Made by a program: the position numbers and the translations under genes. Below the pieces are notes generated by a model. The model did no database searches and was not told the origin of the DNA. It worked only from the letters and a program-made list of their open reading frames with translations. From Clostridium novyi NT (GTDB taxonomy: Bacteria > Bacillota > Clostridia > Clostridiales > Clostridiaceae): DNA of 64,000 nt. Location of the stretch: assembly GCF_000014125.1 (NCBI RefSeq), contig NC_008593.1, forward strand, positions 434,001 to 498,000, read 5' to 3'. Shown piece after piece: positions 27,619-36,516 of the stretch; the stretch's first letter is position 1, and the number at the start of each line of letters is the position of its first letter.

Positions 27619-29072
27619 AGTTAAAAAATTGGCTTATAAGTTCTTACATAGTTGTTATGATACTTCCGATAATTATAGCGATAATGGTATATAATGGAAT
27701 TAAGTTTTGCAGTAATAGAGTTGAATTGGAGTATTATTTAAATACCCTAGGAATAATTTCAAAGTATGAAAATAGACTTGAAAATTTGTCTATATACAAG
27801 AATTTACATGAAAAAGTAAACTTATTAGATAAAGAAGATAACGGTTTAATAGAAATAGATGTATATGATAATTATGGAACTTTAATATATTCTTCAGAAG
27901 ACAAAAATTCCATAGTATCTAATAGTGTTAATATAGATGAATTGTATAAAAACTTATATGTAATTAAGAGAGAATATAATTACAATGTTATAAAAAGACC
28001 CGTATTTAGTGGTGATAAAATAGTAGGATTTTATAAAATAAAGATATTAAAAAATGATGTAGTAAATAATATAAATTCAGTTGTAATTTTATCTATAATA
28101 GTATTTATATTAGCATTAATCGAAGTATTTGTAGGAACTATTCATTTTCTAAATAAAAAAATTCTAAACCCAATGTCTATGCTTGTTAAAGATATGAAAG
28201 CATATACTAGGGGAGATCCTACTATACAATTTGAGTATAACAAAAGTGATGAAGTTGGGGATTTAATAAATCATTTTAATGAGCTAAAAGGTGAAATTGA
28301 GGTAAATAAAAAAGAAATAGAAAGACAACATAAAGAAAAAGAATATTTAATAGCTGCACTTTCACATGATTTAAAAACTCCGTTAACGGCAATAAGGGCT
28401 TATTCTGAAGCTATTAATAGATATGATAATTTAAGCGAGGATACAATAAAAGATTATAGTTCAATAATCATAAATAAAAGTGATTATATGAAAAAGATGC
28501 TTGAGGATCTTTTAGCCTATACTCTTCTTACAACTGAAGAAGAATTGAATTTAGTAGAAGTAGATGGCGAAGAATTTTTAGAGATGCTTTTTTATGGATA
28601 TGATGAATTATGTGAAAAAAATAATATAATTCTCATCAAGAATATAGATGTTCGTGGAAACTATTGTTTAGATGTAAATTCCATGATAAGAGTAATTGAC
28701 AATTTAATAAGTAATTCTATTAGGTATACAAAAAACGGAGGGAAAATATATTTAGGAGCGTATTCGGAAGAAGGAAATTTACCTAAATTTTTACCAGATG
28801 AATTAGTGAGAGAAATAAATAAAAATATAAAAGAAAATATGTTTGTATTTGTAAGTAATAATGGTGATGCAATACCAGAATCGGAACAATCAAAGATTTT
28901 TAAAGCCTTTTATCAATCAGATAATTCTAGAAGTAAGTCTTTAAGTGGTGGTGTAGGTCTTGGTCTTAGCATAGTAAAGGTTATAATGGACAAACATCAG
29001 GGAAGTGTTAAGATTTTTTCAAAAGATGGCTTTGGAACACTAGTAGGATGTTTTATAAAAAGGAAAAGTTAA
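27615..29072 (+). CDS. Sensor histidine kinase (VanS-like)
   Basis: 485 aa. Membrane segments at about 8-26 and 154-176 flank an outside domain of about 125 residues. HAMP is followed by H251 in AALSHDLKTPLTAIRAY and an ATPase domain with DNLISNSIRYTKNGG, FVSNNGDAIPE and GGVGLGLSIVKVI. It partners the preceding regulator. Linkage to PH-domain proteins and a lipoprotein suggests it monitors the cell surface. Confidence 0.88.
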   Translation: MKLKNWLISSYIVVMILPIIIAIMVYNGIKFCSNRVELEYYLNTLGIISKYENRLENLSIYKNLHEKVNLLDKEDNGLIEIDVYDNYGTLIYSSEDKNSIVSNSVNIDELYKNLYVIKREYNYNVIKRPVFSGDKIVGFYKIKILKNDVVNNINSVVILSIIVFILALIEVFVGTIHFLNKKILNPMSMLVKDMKAYTRGDPTIQFEYNKSDEVGDLINHFNELKGEIEVNKKEIERQHKEKEYLIAALSHDLKTPLTAIRAYSEAINRYDNLSEDTIKDYSSIIINKSDYMKKMLEDLLAYTLLTTEEELNLVEVDGEEFLEMLFYGYDELCEKNNIILIKNIDVRGNYCLDVNSMIRVIDNLISNSIRYTKNGGKIYLGAYSEEGNLPKFLPDELVREINKNIKENMFVFVSNNGDAIPESEQSKIFKAFYQSDNSRSKSLSGGVGLGLSIVKVIMDKHQGSVKIFSKDGFGTLVGCFIKRKS

Positions 29073-29087
29073 AGAGGAATGGTGACT

Positions 29088-30203
29088 ATGAAAATAAAAA
29101 AAATAGGGTTAGCGCTATTGGGGATTATAAGTATAAGTTCAATGATTTTTACAGGATGCAATTCTAATTCTGCAATTATTCCAGAGGATATTATATCTAA
29201 TGTAGTAAACTTAGATAAAGAAAATAAGACATTTTATGGTGAAAGTAAAATGGATACTTATGAAAATGGAAAAAAAGTTTCAACTGTAAATTTAAAAGAA
29301 TGGAGTTTACCAGGAAATAAGGTTAGAAGAGAAGTTACAAGTGATTTAGGTGATGGGAAATTTGATAAAGCTATAATGACTTGTGATGGAAAGAAAATGA
29401 TTTTACGTAATAATGATGTTTATATGCAAAGTACAAATATTATAAAAGAAAATTGGGTTATGAGTAAGAGCCCTAAAAAATTTGCTATGGATGAAATGGC
29501 TAATATAACAAAAACTCATACAATTGAAATTAAGGGAGAAGAAGTTGTAAATAACAGAAATACATATCATTTGTATGCTAAACCTAAAGATATAAATAAA
29601 AAGGGAATTTCAGCAGGAAAAATTGATTATTGGATAGACAAAGATAATTGGTTTATAGTGAAATGTGATAGTAAAAATGAAAATATTAGAGTTGTTTCTG
29701 AGTATTTAAATGTTAATTTTAAGCCTAACATAGATAATAGTATGTTTACTCAAAAAATACCTAAAGGTGTTAAAGTTGAAAACTTAGATAAAAAGGAAGT
29801 TAATAAAAGTATAACAGTGAAGGATGCTAGTAAAAAGATAGGAAAAGAAATACTTATATACAAAGGAATAGACTATAATTTAGATAAAATATGCTGTATA
29901 GAAGATGCTGATAAAACAAGTAATGAAATTAATGAAATATATGTAGACAACAGGGGAGTAGAAGTTTTTAATATTTCTGCAAAAAAGGCTATAAAAAGTG
30001 ATAATGAAGAAGATGAAATAAAATTAGATATAGCTGAAAAAGTTAAGGTGAGAGGATTTGATGGAGAAATTTTAGAAGCTAATAATTTTAAATCTGTATT
30101 ATGGGAAGAGGACGGCATAAACTATACTATATTTACAAATACAGCTAATTTTACATTAGATGATTGCAAGAAAATAGCGGAACAGTTAATCAAAGAAAAA
30201 TAA
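29088..30203 (+). CDS. Lipoprotein, LolA-like N-terminal region with DUF4367-like C-terminus
   Basis: 371 aa. ATG 29088 has GAGGA nine bases upstream. The signal peptide ends in the lipobox FTGC, with Cys24 as lipid anchor. The middle (TFYGESKMDTYENGKKV...) looks like a LolA/LppX-like beta-sheet fold. The end (VLWEEDGINYTIFTNT...LDDCKKIAEQLI) fits DUF4367, found in many Firmicute surface sensors tied to sigma or two-component regulators. It is the last gene of the PH / two-component operon and may be its surface-exposed effector or sensor. Confidence 0.72.
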   Translation: MKIKKIGLALLGIISISSMIFTGCNSNSAIIPEDIISNVVNLDKENKTFYGESKMDTYENGKKVSTVNLKEWSLPGNKVRREVTSDLGDGKFDKAIMTCDGKKMILRNNDVYMQSTNIIKENWVMSKSPKKFAMDEMANITKTHTIEIKGEEVVNNRNTYHLYAKPKDINKKGISAGKIDYWIDKDNWFIVKCDSKNENIRVVSEYLNVNFKPNIDNSMFTQKIPKGVKVENLDKKEVNKSITVKDASKKIGKEILIYKGIDYNLDKICCIEDADKTSNEINEIYVDNRGVEVFNISAKKAIKSDNEEDEIKLDIAEKVKVRGFDGEILEANNFKSVLWEEDGINYTIFTNTANFTLDDCKKIAEQLIKEK

Positions 30204-30270
30204 ATATTTGTGTAAGTATATTAGAAAAACTTATTAAAAAACTAATATAGTAACTTGTTATAATAAGGCG

Positions 30271-30360
30271 TTGAAATATAAGTATACACAAGAGGCTATA
30301 GATAATGATATGCAATATATGGATTTATATTTGGAGATAATTAAATATAAAAAAGACTAA
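30271..30360 (+). other. 29-codon ORF of doubtful status
   Basis: A TTG-started frame encodes about 29 residues (KYTQEAIDNDMQYMDLYLEI in its centre). The composition looks protein-like, but there is no good ribosome binding site and a stop lies about 36 bases upstream. It may be a gene fragment. The rest of 30204-30593 holds only a terminator and A/T-rich sequence. Confidence 0.2.
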
Positions 30361-30370
30361 ATAATATAAA

Positions 30371-30413
30371 AAAACTACCTTAAATTTATTATTGAATTAG
30401 GGTAGTTTTTTTT
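30371..30413 (+). terminator. Terminator after the lipoprotein operon
   Basis: AAAACTACC and GGTAGTTTT pair around an A/T loop and are followed by a long T-run. Confidence 0.8.
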
Positions 30414-30593
30414 ATTTATATAAAATTTTATAAGTATAATAGGTAAATTTGTAAATTGATGCGTTAGATAAAATTACCAATAAGTATTAAAATATATTTG
30501 GTATGTACGACTAATATAGATATAAATTTATATTATATAAATTTTAATAATATTATTAACGCTTTTTAAGTGAAAAATAGTTAGAAGGTAGGG

Positions 30594-32330
30594 ATGAAAT
30601 TGACAGAAAATAAAAGCGAATTAATATGGCAGAAAATTTTAAGGGAAAAAGTACATCCAGGATTTATAATACCTTGGAAAGAAAAGAATAAAGAAGAAGA
30701 GTTTAAAAATGTAATTAATGACACATTATATACTTTAAATGAGTTAAAAGGAAGTAAAGAAGAGGGAAAATCATTTTTAGGAAAATCAAATTGTTGTATA
30801 TCAAATTATAGAGAAATTAATAAGGTAAAGAGAAACGCTAATATACCAGAAAAATCATCTTCTATAGAAGAAGTAATAAAAAGTGCTTCAAAATATTTTG
30901 ATGGTATGTTTAATTGGGTGCATCCAAAATCAATGGTTAATGTAGCTCCTCCAGCTGCTATTCCATCAATTGCGGGAAGTTTAATGGGAGCTATCTTTAA
31001 TCCTAATATAGTTGAGCAAGAGTATTCAGGAAATATAGCAGCTCTTGAAATAGAGGTTGCAGCAATAATTTCAAAACTTGTAGGATATGATTATAAAAAG
31101 GCTACAGGACATTTTACATTTGGAGGAACAGGGGCATACTTGTTTGCCACTAAACTTGCATTAACTAAGTTACTTGGAAAAGAAAGTAGAAAAAACGGAA
31201 TAAGAAGTGATGCACAAATATTAGTATCTAATGTAGGTCACTATGCAATGAAAAATTGTAGTGATTGGACTGGACTTGGAACTAATAACGTAAGAAATAT
31301 AAATCTTAATGAAGATAGTTCCATGGATCTTAATCATTTAGAAGAAGTTATGGAACAATGTTATAAAGAAGGAAAGCCTATAGCTATGATTGTTGCCACT
31401 ATGGGAACTACAGATGCCTTTGCTGTAGATAATATAAAAGGTATAGTAGAAATCTGTGATAGATTTGTAAGGAAGCATAATCTAAAAAAGAGACCGTTTA
31501 TATATGCAGATGCAGTAATAGGATGGGCATGGAGTGTATTTAATTCATATGACTTTAAAGAAAATTCTATGGAGTTTTCAGAAAAAACTTTAAGATCTAT
31601 AGAAAAAAGTGTAGCAAATATAAGAAATTTAAATTTAGCTGACGCTATAGGAATAGATTTTCATAAAACAGGATTTACTTGTTATAATTGTAGCATGATT
31701 TGCATTAAAGACTGTAATGATATAGATATGCTAACTAGAGATAAAGATCAGATGGCTTATCTATACCATTCAAGTGCGTATACTCCTGGAGAATACACAT
31801 TAGAATGTTCTAGAGGGGGAGGATATGCTCTTTCAGCTTGGTGTAATTTGCAGTACTTTGGCTTAGAAGGATATAGAGTTATATTAGGAAACTTAATAGA
31901 ATGTGAAATGTCTTTACGAAATGTTATAAAAGAAGAACCAAATCTTGTTTGTGTAAATGAAAAAGATAATGGATTAGTTACTTTATTTAGAGTATATCCA
32001 GATAAATTAAAAGAAAATATAAATAAAGTAAATTTTGCTGAAGAACAGTACAAAAATGAATTTACTAATCCAGATTATAAAGAGCAATTAAAAAAATATA
32101 ATGAGTACCAAAATAAAATTGCAAATGAACTTGAAAGAATGATGTTTGAGGAAAATGGACCAGCTCTTAGCTTTACAAGTAAGTTTAGATTATCACAGTA
32201 TGGAGAACCTATAGCAGCTATAAAGGCTTATCCAATGTCACCATATATGAATTTTTCAGAGGAAAGATTAAAAGAAGACATAATTAAATATGTTTTACGT
32301 GCTAAGGAAAATGTTGATAAAAAATTATAA
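30594..32330 (+). CDS. Group II PLP-dependent amino acid decarboxylase
   Basis: 578 aa. It belongs to the glutamate / aromatic-amino-acid decarboxylase superfamily. FTFGGTGAYLFATKLAL is the phosphate-binding turn, YADAVIGWAW carries the cofactor-contacting Asp, and K358 in DFHKTGFTCYNC should form the Schiff base. Other conserved parts are PPAAIPSIAGSLMGAIFNPN and LECSRGGG. The substrate cannot be read from sequence: glutamate, tyrosine, tryptophan or aspartate are all possible. The gene stands alone between terminators. The start may be ATG 30594 or TTG 30600. Confidence 0.8.
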   Translation: MKLTENKSELIWQKILREKVHPGFIIPWKEKNKEEEFKNVINDTLYTLNELKGSKEEGKSFLGKSNCCISNYREINKVKRNANIPEKSSSIEEVIKSASKYFDGMFNWVHPKSMVNVAPPAAIPSIAGSLMGAIFNPNIVEQEYSGNIAALEIEVAAIISKLVGYDYKKATGHFTFGGTGAYLFATKLALTKLLGKESRKNGIRSDAQILVSNVGHYAMKNCSDWTGLGTNNVRNINLNEDSSMDLNHLEEVMEQCYKEGKPIAMIVATMGTTDAFAVDNIKGIVEICDRFVRKHNLKKRPFIYADAVIGWAWSVFNSYDFKENSMEFSEKTLRSIEKSVANIRNLNLADAIGIDFHKTGFTCYNCSMICIKDCNDIDMLTRDKDQMAYLYHSSAYTPGEYTLECSRGGGYALSAWCNLQYFGLEGYRVILGNLIECEMSLRNVIKEEPNLVCVNEKDNGLVTLFRVYPDKLKENINKVNFAEEQYKNEFTNPDYKEQLKKYNEYQNKIANELERMMFEENGPALSFTSKFRLSQYGEPIAAIKAYPMSPYMNFSEERLKEDIIKYVLRAKENVDKKL

Positions 32331-32346
32331 TAAATAAAATAATTAC

Positions 32347-32381
32347 GAGAGTATATAAAAAATATTATGTACTCTCTTTTT
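32347..32381 (+). terminator. Terminator of the decarboxylase gene
   Basis: GAGAGTA / TACTCTC stem, 16-base loop, five T. Confidence 0.75.
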
Positions 32382-32504
32382 GTATATAATCTAAAAAGAA
32401 ACTTATATATAATTATTTATATTTTATACAGCTAAAAAACAATATGATATAATAAAGATTATAAAATTTAATATTATAAAAATTAATTAAAAGGAATTGA
32501 AATT

Positions 32505-33311
32505 ATGAAGAAAAGACTATTATTTTTAGTATTATTTGTGATTGCATTAGCATTAGTTAGATTTGGTGTTAAAACTGTAGTGCTTAGAAATCCTACAAAT
32601 GATGTATCAATTGAGAAAAATGAAAGTATACCTGTACTTATGTATCATTCTATAAAGTACGAAAAAGGAAATCCTGTAAGACTTCCAAAGGAAAAATTTG
32701 AAGAGCAAATGAACTATTTAAAAGATAATAATTATAATACTTTGACATTAGATGAACTATATGATTTTTTAGAAAATAATAAACCTATTCCTAAAAAGTC
32801 CATAGTGCTTACATTTGATGATGGGTACAAGGATAATTACGAAACAGCTATACCTATACTAAAAAAATATAATTTTAAAGCCACATTTTTTATGATAAGT
32901 GACTATATAGGAACAGGTGAATATTTAACTTTAGATCAGCTTAAAGAAATGCAAAAGGATGGTTTTGATATAGAAAGCCATACAACAAATCATAATAAAT
33001 TAACTAAAGAAAGTTATCAGGCTCAATATAAGATGTTTTTAGATTCTAAAGAAAAATTAGAAAAGCTATTAAATAAAAAAGTAAAATATATAGCTTATCC
33101 ATATGGAAAATATAATGAAGATAGTATAAAGGCAGTTAAAGCTGCTGGATATAAAATGGCTGTTACAACTCACTGTAAATGGACAGATAGAAATGAAGAA
33201 ATCTATAAAATAAGCAGAGTTGGCATAAGTGGGAAACATGATATGGACAAGTTTATAAATAAGTTGAATTATAAGAATTTTTGTAGAGTATATAAATACT
33301 TATTGTTATAA
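32505..33311 (+). CDS. Polysaccharide deacetylase (CE4 family)
   Basis: 268 aa with an N-terminal membrane anchor (residues 4-20). It removes acetyl groups from N-acetylglucosamine polymers at the cell surface. The NodB domain has TFDDGY (D105 base, D106 metal), HTTNH (H159, H163 metal ligands) and AYPYGKYN. The preceding stretch IPVLMYHSI is typical of PgaB/IcaB-like members. RBS AAAGGA. Single gene; target polymer unknown. Confidence 0.88.
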   Translation: MKKRLLFLVLFVIALALVRFGVKTVVLRNPTNDVSIEKNESIPVLMYHSIKYEKGNPVRLPKEKFEEQMNYLKDNNYNTLTLDELYDFLENNKPIPKKSIVLTFDDGYKDNYETAIPILKKYNFKATFFMISDYIGTGEYLTLDQLKEMQKDGFDIESHTTNHNKLTKESYQAQYKMFLDSKEKLEKLLNKKVKYIAYPYGKYNEDSIKAVKAAGYKMAVTTHCKWTDRNEEIYKISRVGISGKHDMDKFINKLNYKNFCRVYKYLLL

Positions 33312-33326
33312 AAGTTGAGGAATAAC

Positions 33327-33354
33327 TTGACAATTTGTTTAAAAACAATATAAA
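33327..33354 (+). promoter_or_regulatory. Sigma-A promoter of the cobalt-uptake operon
   Basis: TTGACA (33327-33332), 16 bases, TATAAA (33349-33354), just upstream of the riboswitch. Confidence 0.75.
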
Positions 33355-33390
33355 ATCAATATCGACAACAAAATATAAAATACATACAAA

Positions 33391-33569
33391 GTAGGTGTCA
33401 GTTATAATTGAAAGTTTGATTATGAACTGGTGAAAAGGGAAGCTGGGTGAAAGTCCCACACGGTCCCGCCGCTGTAAGAGAGGAGTTTTTCTTAACAAAA
33501 CCACTGGTATCTTAAGATATTGGGAAGGGTAGAAAAATTATGATACTCAAGTCAGAAGACCTGCCTATT
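33391..33569 (+). promoter_or_regulatory. Cobalamin (B12) riboswitch
   Basis: The hallmark GGGTGAAAGTCCCACACGG and CCGCCGCTGTAA core is present. The 3' part GTCAGAAGACCTGCCTA closes the P1 stem with GTAGGTG at the start. Its place before cbiMNQO means high B12 should switch off cobalt import. Confidence 0.93.
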
Positions 33570-33636
33570 TTTGTACACCAATGAACTCTACGGATGATAG
33601 GGGGTGTTTTAATGAAATATTATACACTTTTTTTGA

Positions 33637-33671
33637 CCTCTTGACGTTTATTGGAAGGGGTTTTCTTTTTT
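33637..33671 (+). terminator. Expression-platform terminator of the B12 riboswitch
   Basis: CCTCTT (33637-33642) pairs with AAGGGG (33655-33660), followed by a T-rich tail TTTTCTTTTTT. It lies between aptamer and cbiM. Confidence 0.6.
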
Positions 33672-33725
33672 GGAAAAAACCTAAAGTCAAAATGTTGTTA
33701 AACTAAAAAAAGGAGAGGTTAGTAA

Positions 33726-34472
33726 ATGAAATTAAAAAGAAAGTATCAATTGTTTCTATTAGTGTTCTTTGTGGGCATGTTTACTGTTAGAACAGCGTAT
33801 GCCATGCATATAATGGAAGGATTTTTACCACCAATGTGGTGTGGAATTTGGGGTGCTTTATGTGTACCTTTTGTAATTAAAGGACTTATATCTATAAAGA
33901 AAAAGGTAAATATAAACCCCAAAATAAAAATGCTTATTGCTATGGCTGGAGCATTTGCCTTTGTACTATCAGCTTTAAAAATACCATCAGTTACAGGAAG
34001 TTGTTCACATCCAACAGGAGTTGGTCTTGGAGCTATTTTATTTGGACCAGCAGTTATGAGTGTTTTAGGATTAATTGTTCTCATATTCCAAGCATTACTT
34101 CTTGCCCATGGTGGAATAACAACTCTTGGTGCTAACACATTTTCTATGGCAGTTATAGGACCTATAGTATCATATTATTTGTACAAGCTATTAAGAAAAT
34201 TAAACTTATCAAGAAGTATATCAATATTTTTTGCAGCAGCATTAGGGGATTTAATGACTTATGTTACAACTTCTATACAACTTTCACTAGCATTCCCTGA
34301 TAAGACTGGTGGATTTATGATGTCACTTGGAAAGTTTATGGGTATATTTGCTATAACTCAAATACCACTTGCAATAAGTGAAGGAATTTTAACTGTTATA
34401 GTATTTAATCTTCTATTCAATTATAACAAAAATGAACTTGAAGAATTAGATGTTATTTCAAAGGAGGTATAG
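33726..34472 (+). CDS. cbiM: Cobalt ECF transporter substrate-capture subunit CbiM
   Basis: 248 aa. After a cleavable signal (cut before [11 protein letters not shown]) the new N-terminus carries the Met-His-Ile metal-binding motif of CbiM/NikM. Seven membrane segments; conserved [31 protein letters not shown] and a long C-terminal bundle. It binds cobalt for B12 synthesis. RBS AGGAGAGG; first gene of cbiMNQO. Confidence 0.94.
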   Translation: MKLKRKYQLFLLVFFVGMFTVRTAYAMHIMEGFLPPMWCGIWGALCVPFVIKGLISIKKKVNINPKIKMLIAMAGAFAFVLSALKIPSVTGSCSHPTGVGLGAILFGPAVMSVLGLIVLIFQALLLAHGGITTLGANTFSMAVIGPIVSYYLYKLLRKLNLSRSISIFFAAALGDLMTYVTTSIQLSLAFPDKTGGFMMSLGKFMGIFAITQIPLAISEGILTVIVFNLLFNYNKNELEELDVISKEV

Positions 34473-34473
34473 T

Positions 34474-34794
34474 ATGAATACTGAAAAGAAAACAAATAAT
34501 AAATCTATGTTTAAAAAGAATATATTTCTTGGAATTTTAGTTGTAGTAATAGCTGTTGCTCCTTTGATTTTTACAAAAGGTGCTGAATTTGCAGGTTCAG
34601 ATGACCAAGCAGAAGAAGCTATTACACAAGTAGATAAAAATTATAAACCATGGTTTTCACCTGTATGGGAACCACCAAGTGGAGAAATAGAAAGTTTACT
34701 ATTTGCACTTCAAGCTGCTATTGGTGCAGGAATAGTAGGATATTACTTTGGATATGCAAAGGGAAAAAAGAAAAATAACGAAAGTGAGAAATAA
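34474..34794 (+). CDS. cbiN: Cobalt transporter accessory protein CbiN
   Basis: 106 aa. ATG 34474 has AAAGGAGG upstream. Two membrane segments flank an outside loop with FAGSDDQAEEAI and YKPWFSPVWEPPSGEIESLLFALQAAIG, the CbiN signature. It helps CbiM load cobalt. It begins right after the cbiM stop and shares one base with cbiQ. Confidence 0.92.
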   Translation: MNTEKKTNNKSMFKKNIFLGILVVVIAVAPLIFTKGAEFAGSDDQAEEAITQVDKNYKPWFSPVWEPPSGEIESLLFALQAAIGAGIVGYYFGYAKGKKKNNESEK

Positions 34795-35558
34795 TGATTT
34801 CAATAGATAAATTATCATACATATCAAAATTAAGATATGTAAATCCAATGGAAAAATTTTTATTTTCTATGATTACTATGTTTTGTGGAATATTTTTAAA
34901 TAACATATTAGTGTCTATAATTATATTTTTAGTAATGTCTTTTATGACATTGTATAAAGCTAAGATACCATTTATATCTTATTATAAATTAATATTAATA
35001 CCATTAGTATTTTTGGTTATAGGAATCATAACAATAGCTATAAATATTGGGTATAATAATGAGTTTTTATTTAGTTTTAAAATTTTTGGATTCACTATGG
35101 GATGCACAAAAGAGGGAATATATAATGCTATGCAGATATTATTTAAATCAATGGCATCAGTATCATGCTTATATTTTCTTGCACTTACAACGCCAATAGT
35201 TGAAATTTTATCTGTTCTAAAAAAGTTAAGAGTTCCTAAATTATTTATAGAACTTATGGGACTTATATATAGACTTATATTTGTACTTTTTGAAACTATG
35301 AATACAATTTATATATCTCAAACAGGTAGACTTGGTTATTCTACTGTAAAAAAGGGGTATAAGTCATTAGGACAATTGGTAACTACTTTGTTTGTTAGAG
35401 CTTATAAAAAGTCACAAGATATGTATACTGCAATGGAAGCAAGATGTTATAATGGTGAGATTAATGTAATAGAAAAAAGATATAAAATATCTTATAAAAA
35501 CATAGGAATGATAATATTTTTTCAGATAGTTTTATTGATTGTAAAGTATAAATTTTAA
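34794..35558 (+). CDS. cbiQ: Cobalt ECF transporter transmembrane subunit CbiQ
   Basis: 254 aa, five or so membrane segments. It couples the ATPase to the metal-capture subunits. The conserved coupling helices are visible: RVPKLFIELMGLIYRLIF and ARCYNGEI (the ARG-type motif that docks on the ATPase). The start overlaps the cbiN stop (TAATG). Confidence 0.9.
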   Translation: MISIDKLSYISKLRYVNPMEKFLFSMITMFCGIFLNNILVSIIIFLVMSFMTLYKAKIPFISYYKLILIPLVFLVIGIITIAINIGYNNEFLFSFKIFGFTMGCTKEGIYNAMQILFKSMASVSCLYFLALTTPIVEILSVLKKLRVPKLFIELMGLIYRLIFVLFETMNTIYISQTGRLGYSTVKKGYKSLGQLVTTLFVRAYKKSQDMYTAMEARCYNGEINVIEKRYKISYKNIGMIIFFQIVLLIVKYKF

Positions 35559-35591
35559 ATGTAAATTTAACTATAGATTTTTTATATTTAA

Positions 35592-35617
35592 AGCCACAGA
35601 GTTTATTATCTGTGGCT
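35592..35617 (+). promoter_or_regulatory. Hairpin between cbiQ and cbiO
   Basis: A 9-bp stem AGCCACAGA / TCTGTGGCT without a T-run. Not a normal terminator; it may set mRNA processing or lower cbiO expression. Confidence 0.4.
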
Positions 35618-35642
35618 ATATTAAATATTTGGAGGAAAATTA

Positions 35643-36479
35643 ATGAAAGAGTACATATTAGAAACTAAAAATTTAAGTTTTAAATATGAAGATGGAACCA
35701 ATGCTTTAAATAATATAAGTTTAAAAATAGAAAAGGGAAAAAAGATAGCTTTCTTAGGGGTAAATGGTGCTGGGAAATCTACTTTATTTTTAAACTTTAA
35801 TGGTATATTAAAACCAAGTTCAGGAGAAGTCTTATACAAAGGAGAAAAAATAAAGTATACTCATTCATACTTAAATGAACTTAGAAAGAATATAGGAATT
35901 GTATTTCAAGATCCAGATAATCAGCTTTTTTCAGCAAATGTTTACCAAGAAGTTTCCTTTGGAGCTATGAATTTAGATTTAGAGGAGACGGAAGTTAGAA
36001 AAAGAGTAGATGAGGGTTTAAAAAGTGTTAATATGTATGAATACAAGGATAAAGCGGTTCACTTTTTAAGTTATGGTCAGAAAAAGAGGGTTTCAATAGC
36101 AGATATACTAGTTATGGAACCTGAAATCATAATATTTGATGAATCTACTTCAAGCTTAGATCCAAAACACGCTAAGCAAATTGTTGAGATATTTAATGAG
36201 ATAAATGAAGTTGGAATAACAGTAATATTATCAACACATGATGTTGAAATTGCATATTCATGGGCAGATTATATTATAGTTATGAAAGATGGAAAAGTAG
36301 TAAAATCAGGAGAACCTGTTGGAATTTTTAAGGATGATGATTTTATAAAGGATGTTTATTTAGATAAGCCTATTGTACTAGAAGTATATGAAAAGTTAGT
36401 TGAAAAAGGATACATAGAATTACAAGATAATATACCTAGAAATAAAGATGAACTTATAAAAATATTAGATAACAAATAA
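35643..36479 (+). CDS. cbiO: Cobalt ECF transporter ATPase CbiO
   Basis: 278 aa. Walker A GVNGAGKST at 39-47, Q-loop FQDPDNQLFS, signature LSYGQ (142-146, where most ABC proteins have LSGGQ), Walker B IIIFDESTSSLDP and switch STHD. LSYGQ and DES are common in CbiO-type ATPases. It powers the CbiMNQ complex. RBS GGAGG. Confidence 0.93.
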   Translation: MKEYILETKNLSFKYEDGTNALNNISLKIEKGKKIAFLGVNGAGKSTLFLNFNGILKPSSGEVLYKGEKIKYTHSYLNELRKNIGIVFQDPDNQLFSANVYQEVSFGAMNLDLEETEVRKRVDEGLKSVNMYEYKDKAVHFLSYGQKKRVSIADILVMEPEIIIFDESTSSLDPKHAKQIVEIFNEINEVGITVILSTHDVEIAYSWADYIIVMKDGKVVKSGEPVGIFKDDDFIKDVYLDKPIVLEVYEKLVEKGYIELQDNIPRNKDELIKILDNK

Positions 36480-36481
36480 AT

Positions 36482-36511
36482 AAAGCTCTCGAATTTAAAA
36501 TCGAGAGCTTT
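36482..36511 (+). terminator. Bidirectional terminator, cbiO / symporter
   Basis: AAAGCTCTCGA / TCGAGAGCTTT, 11-bp stem between convergent genes. The T-runs are short on both sides. Confidence 0.7.
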
Positions 36512-36516
36512 AATAT

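Noticed and set aside
33746..34138. 130-codon open frame on the minus strand
   Set aside because: It lies fully inside cbiM, has no ribosome binding site and is explained by codon bias of the real gene.
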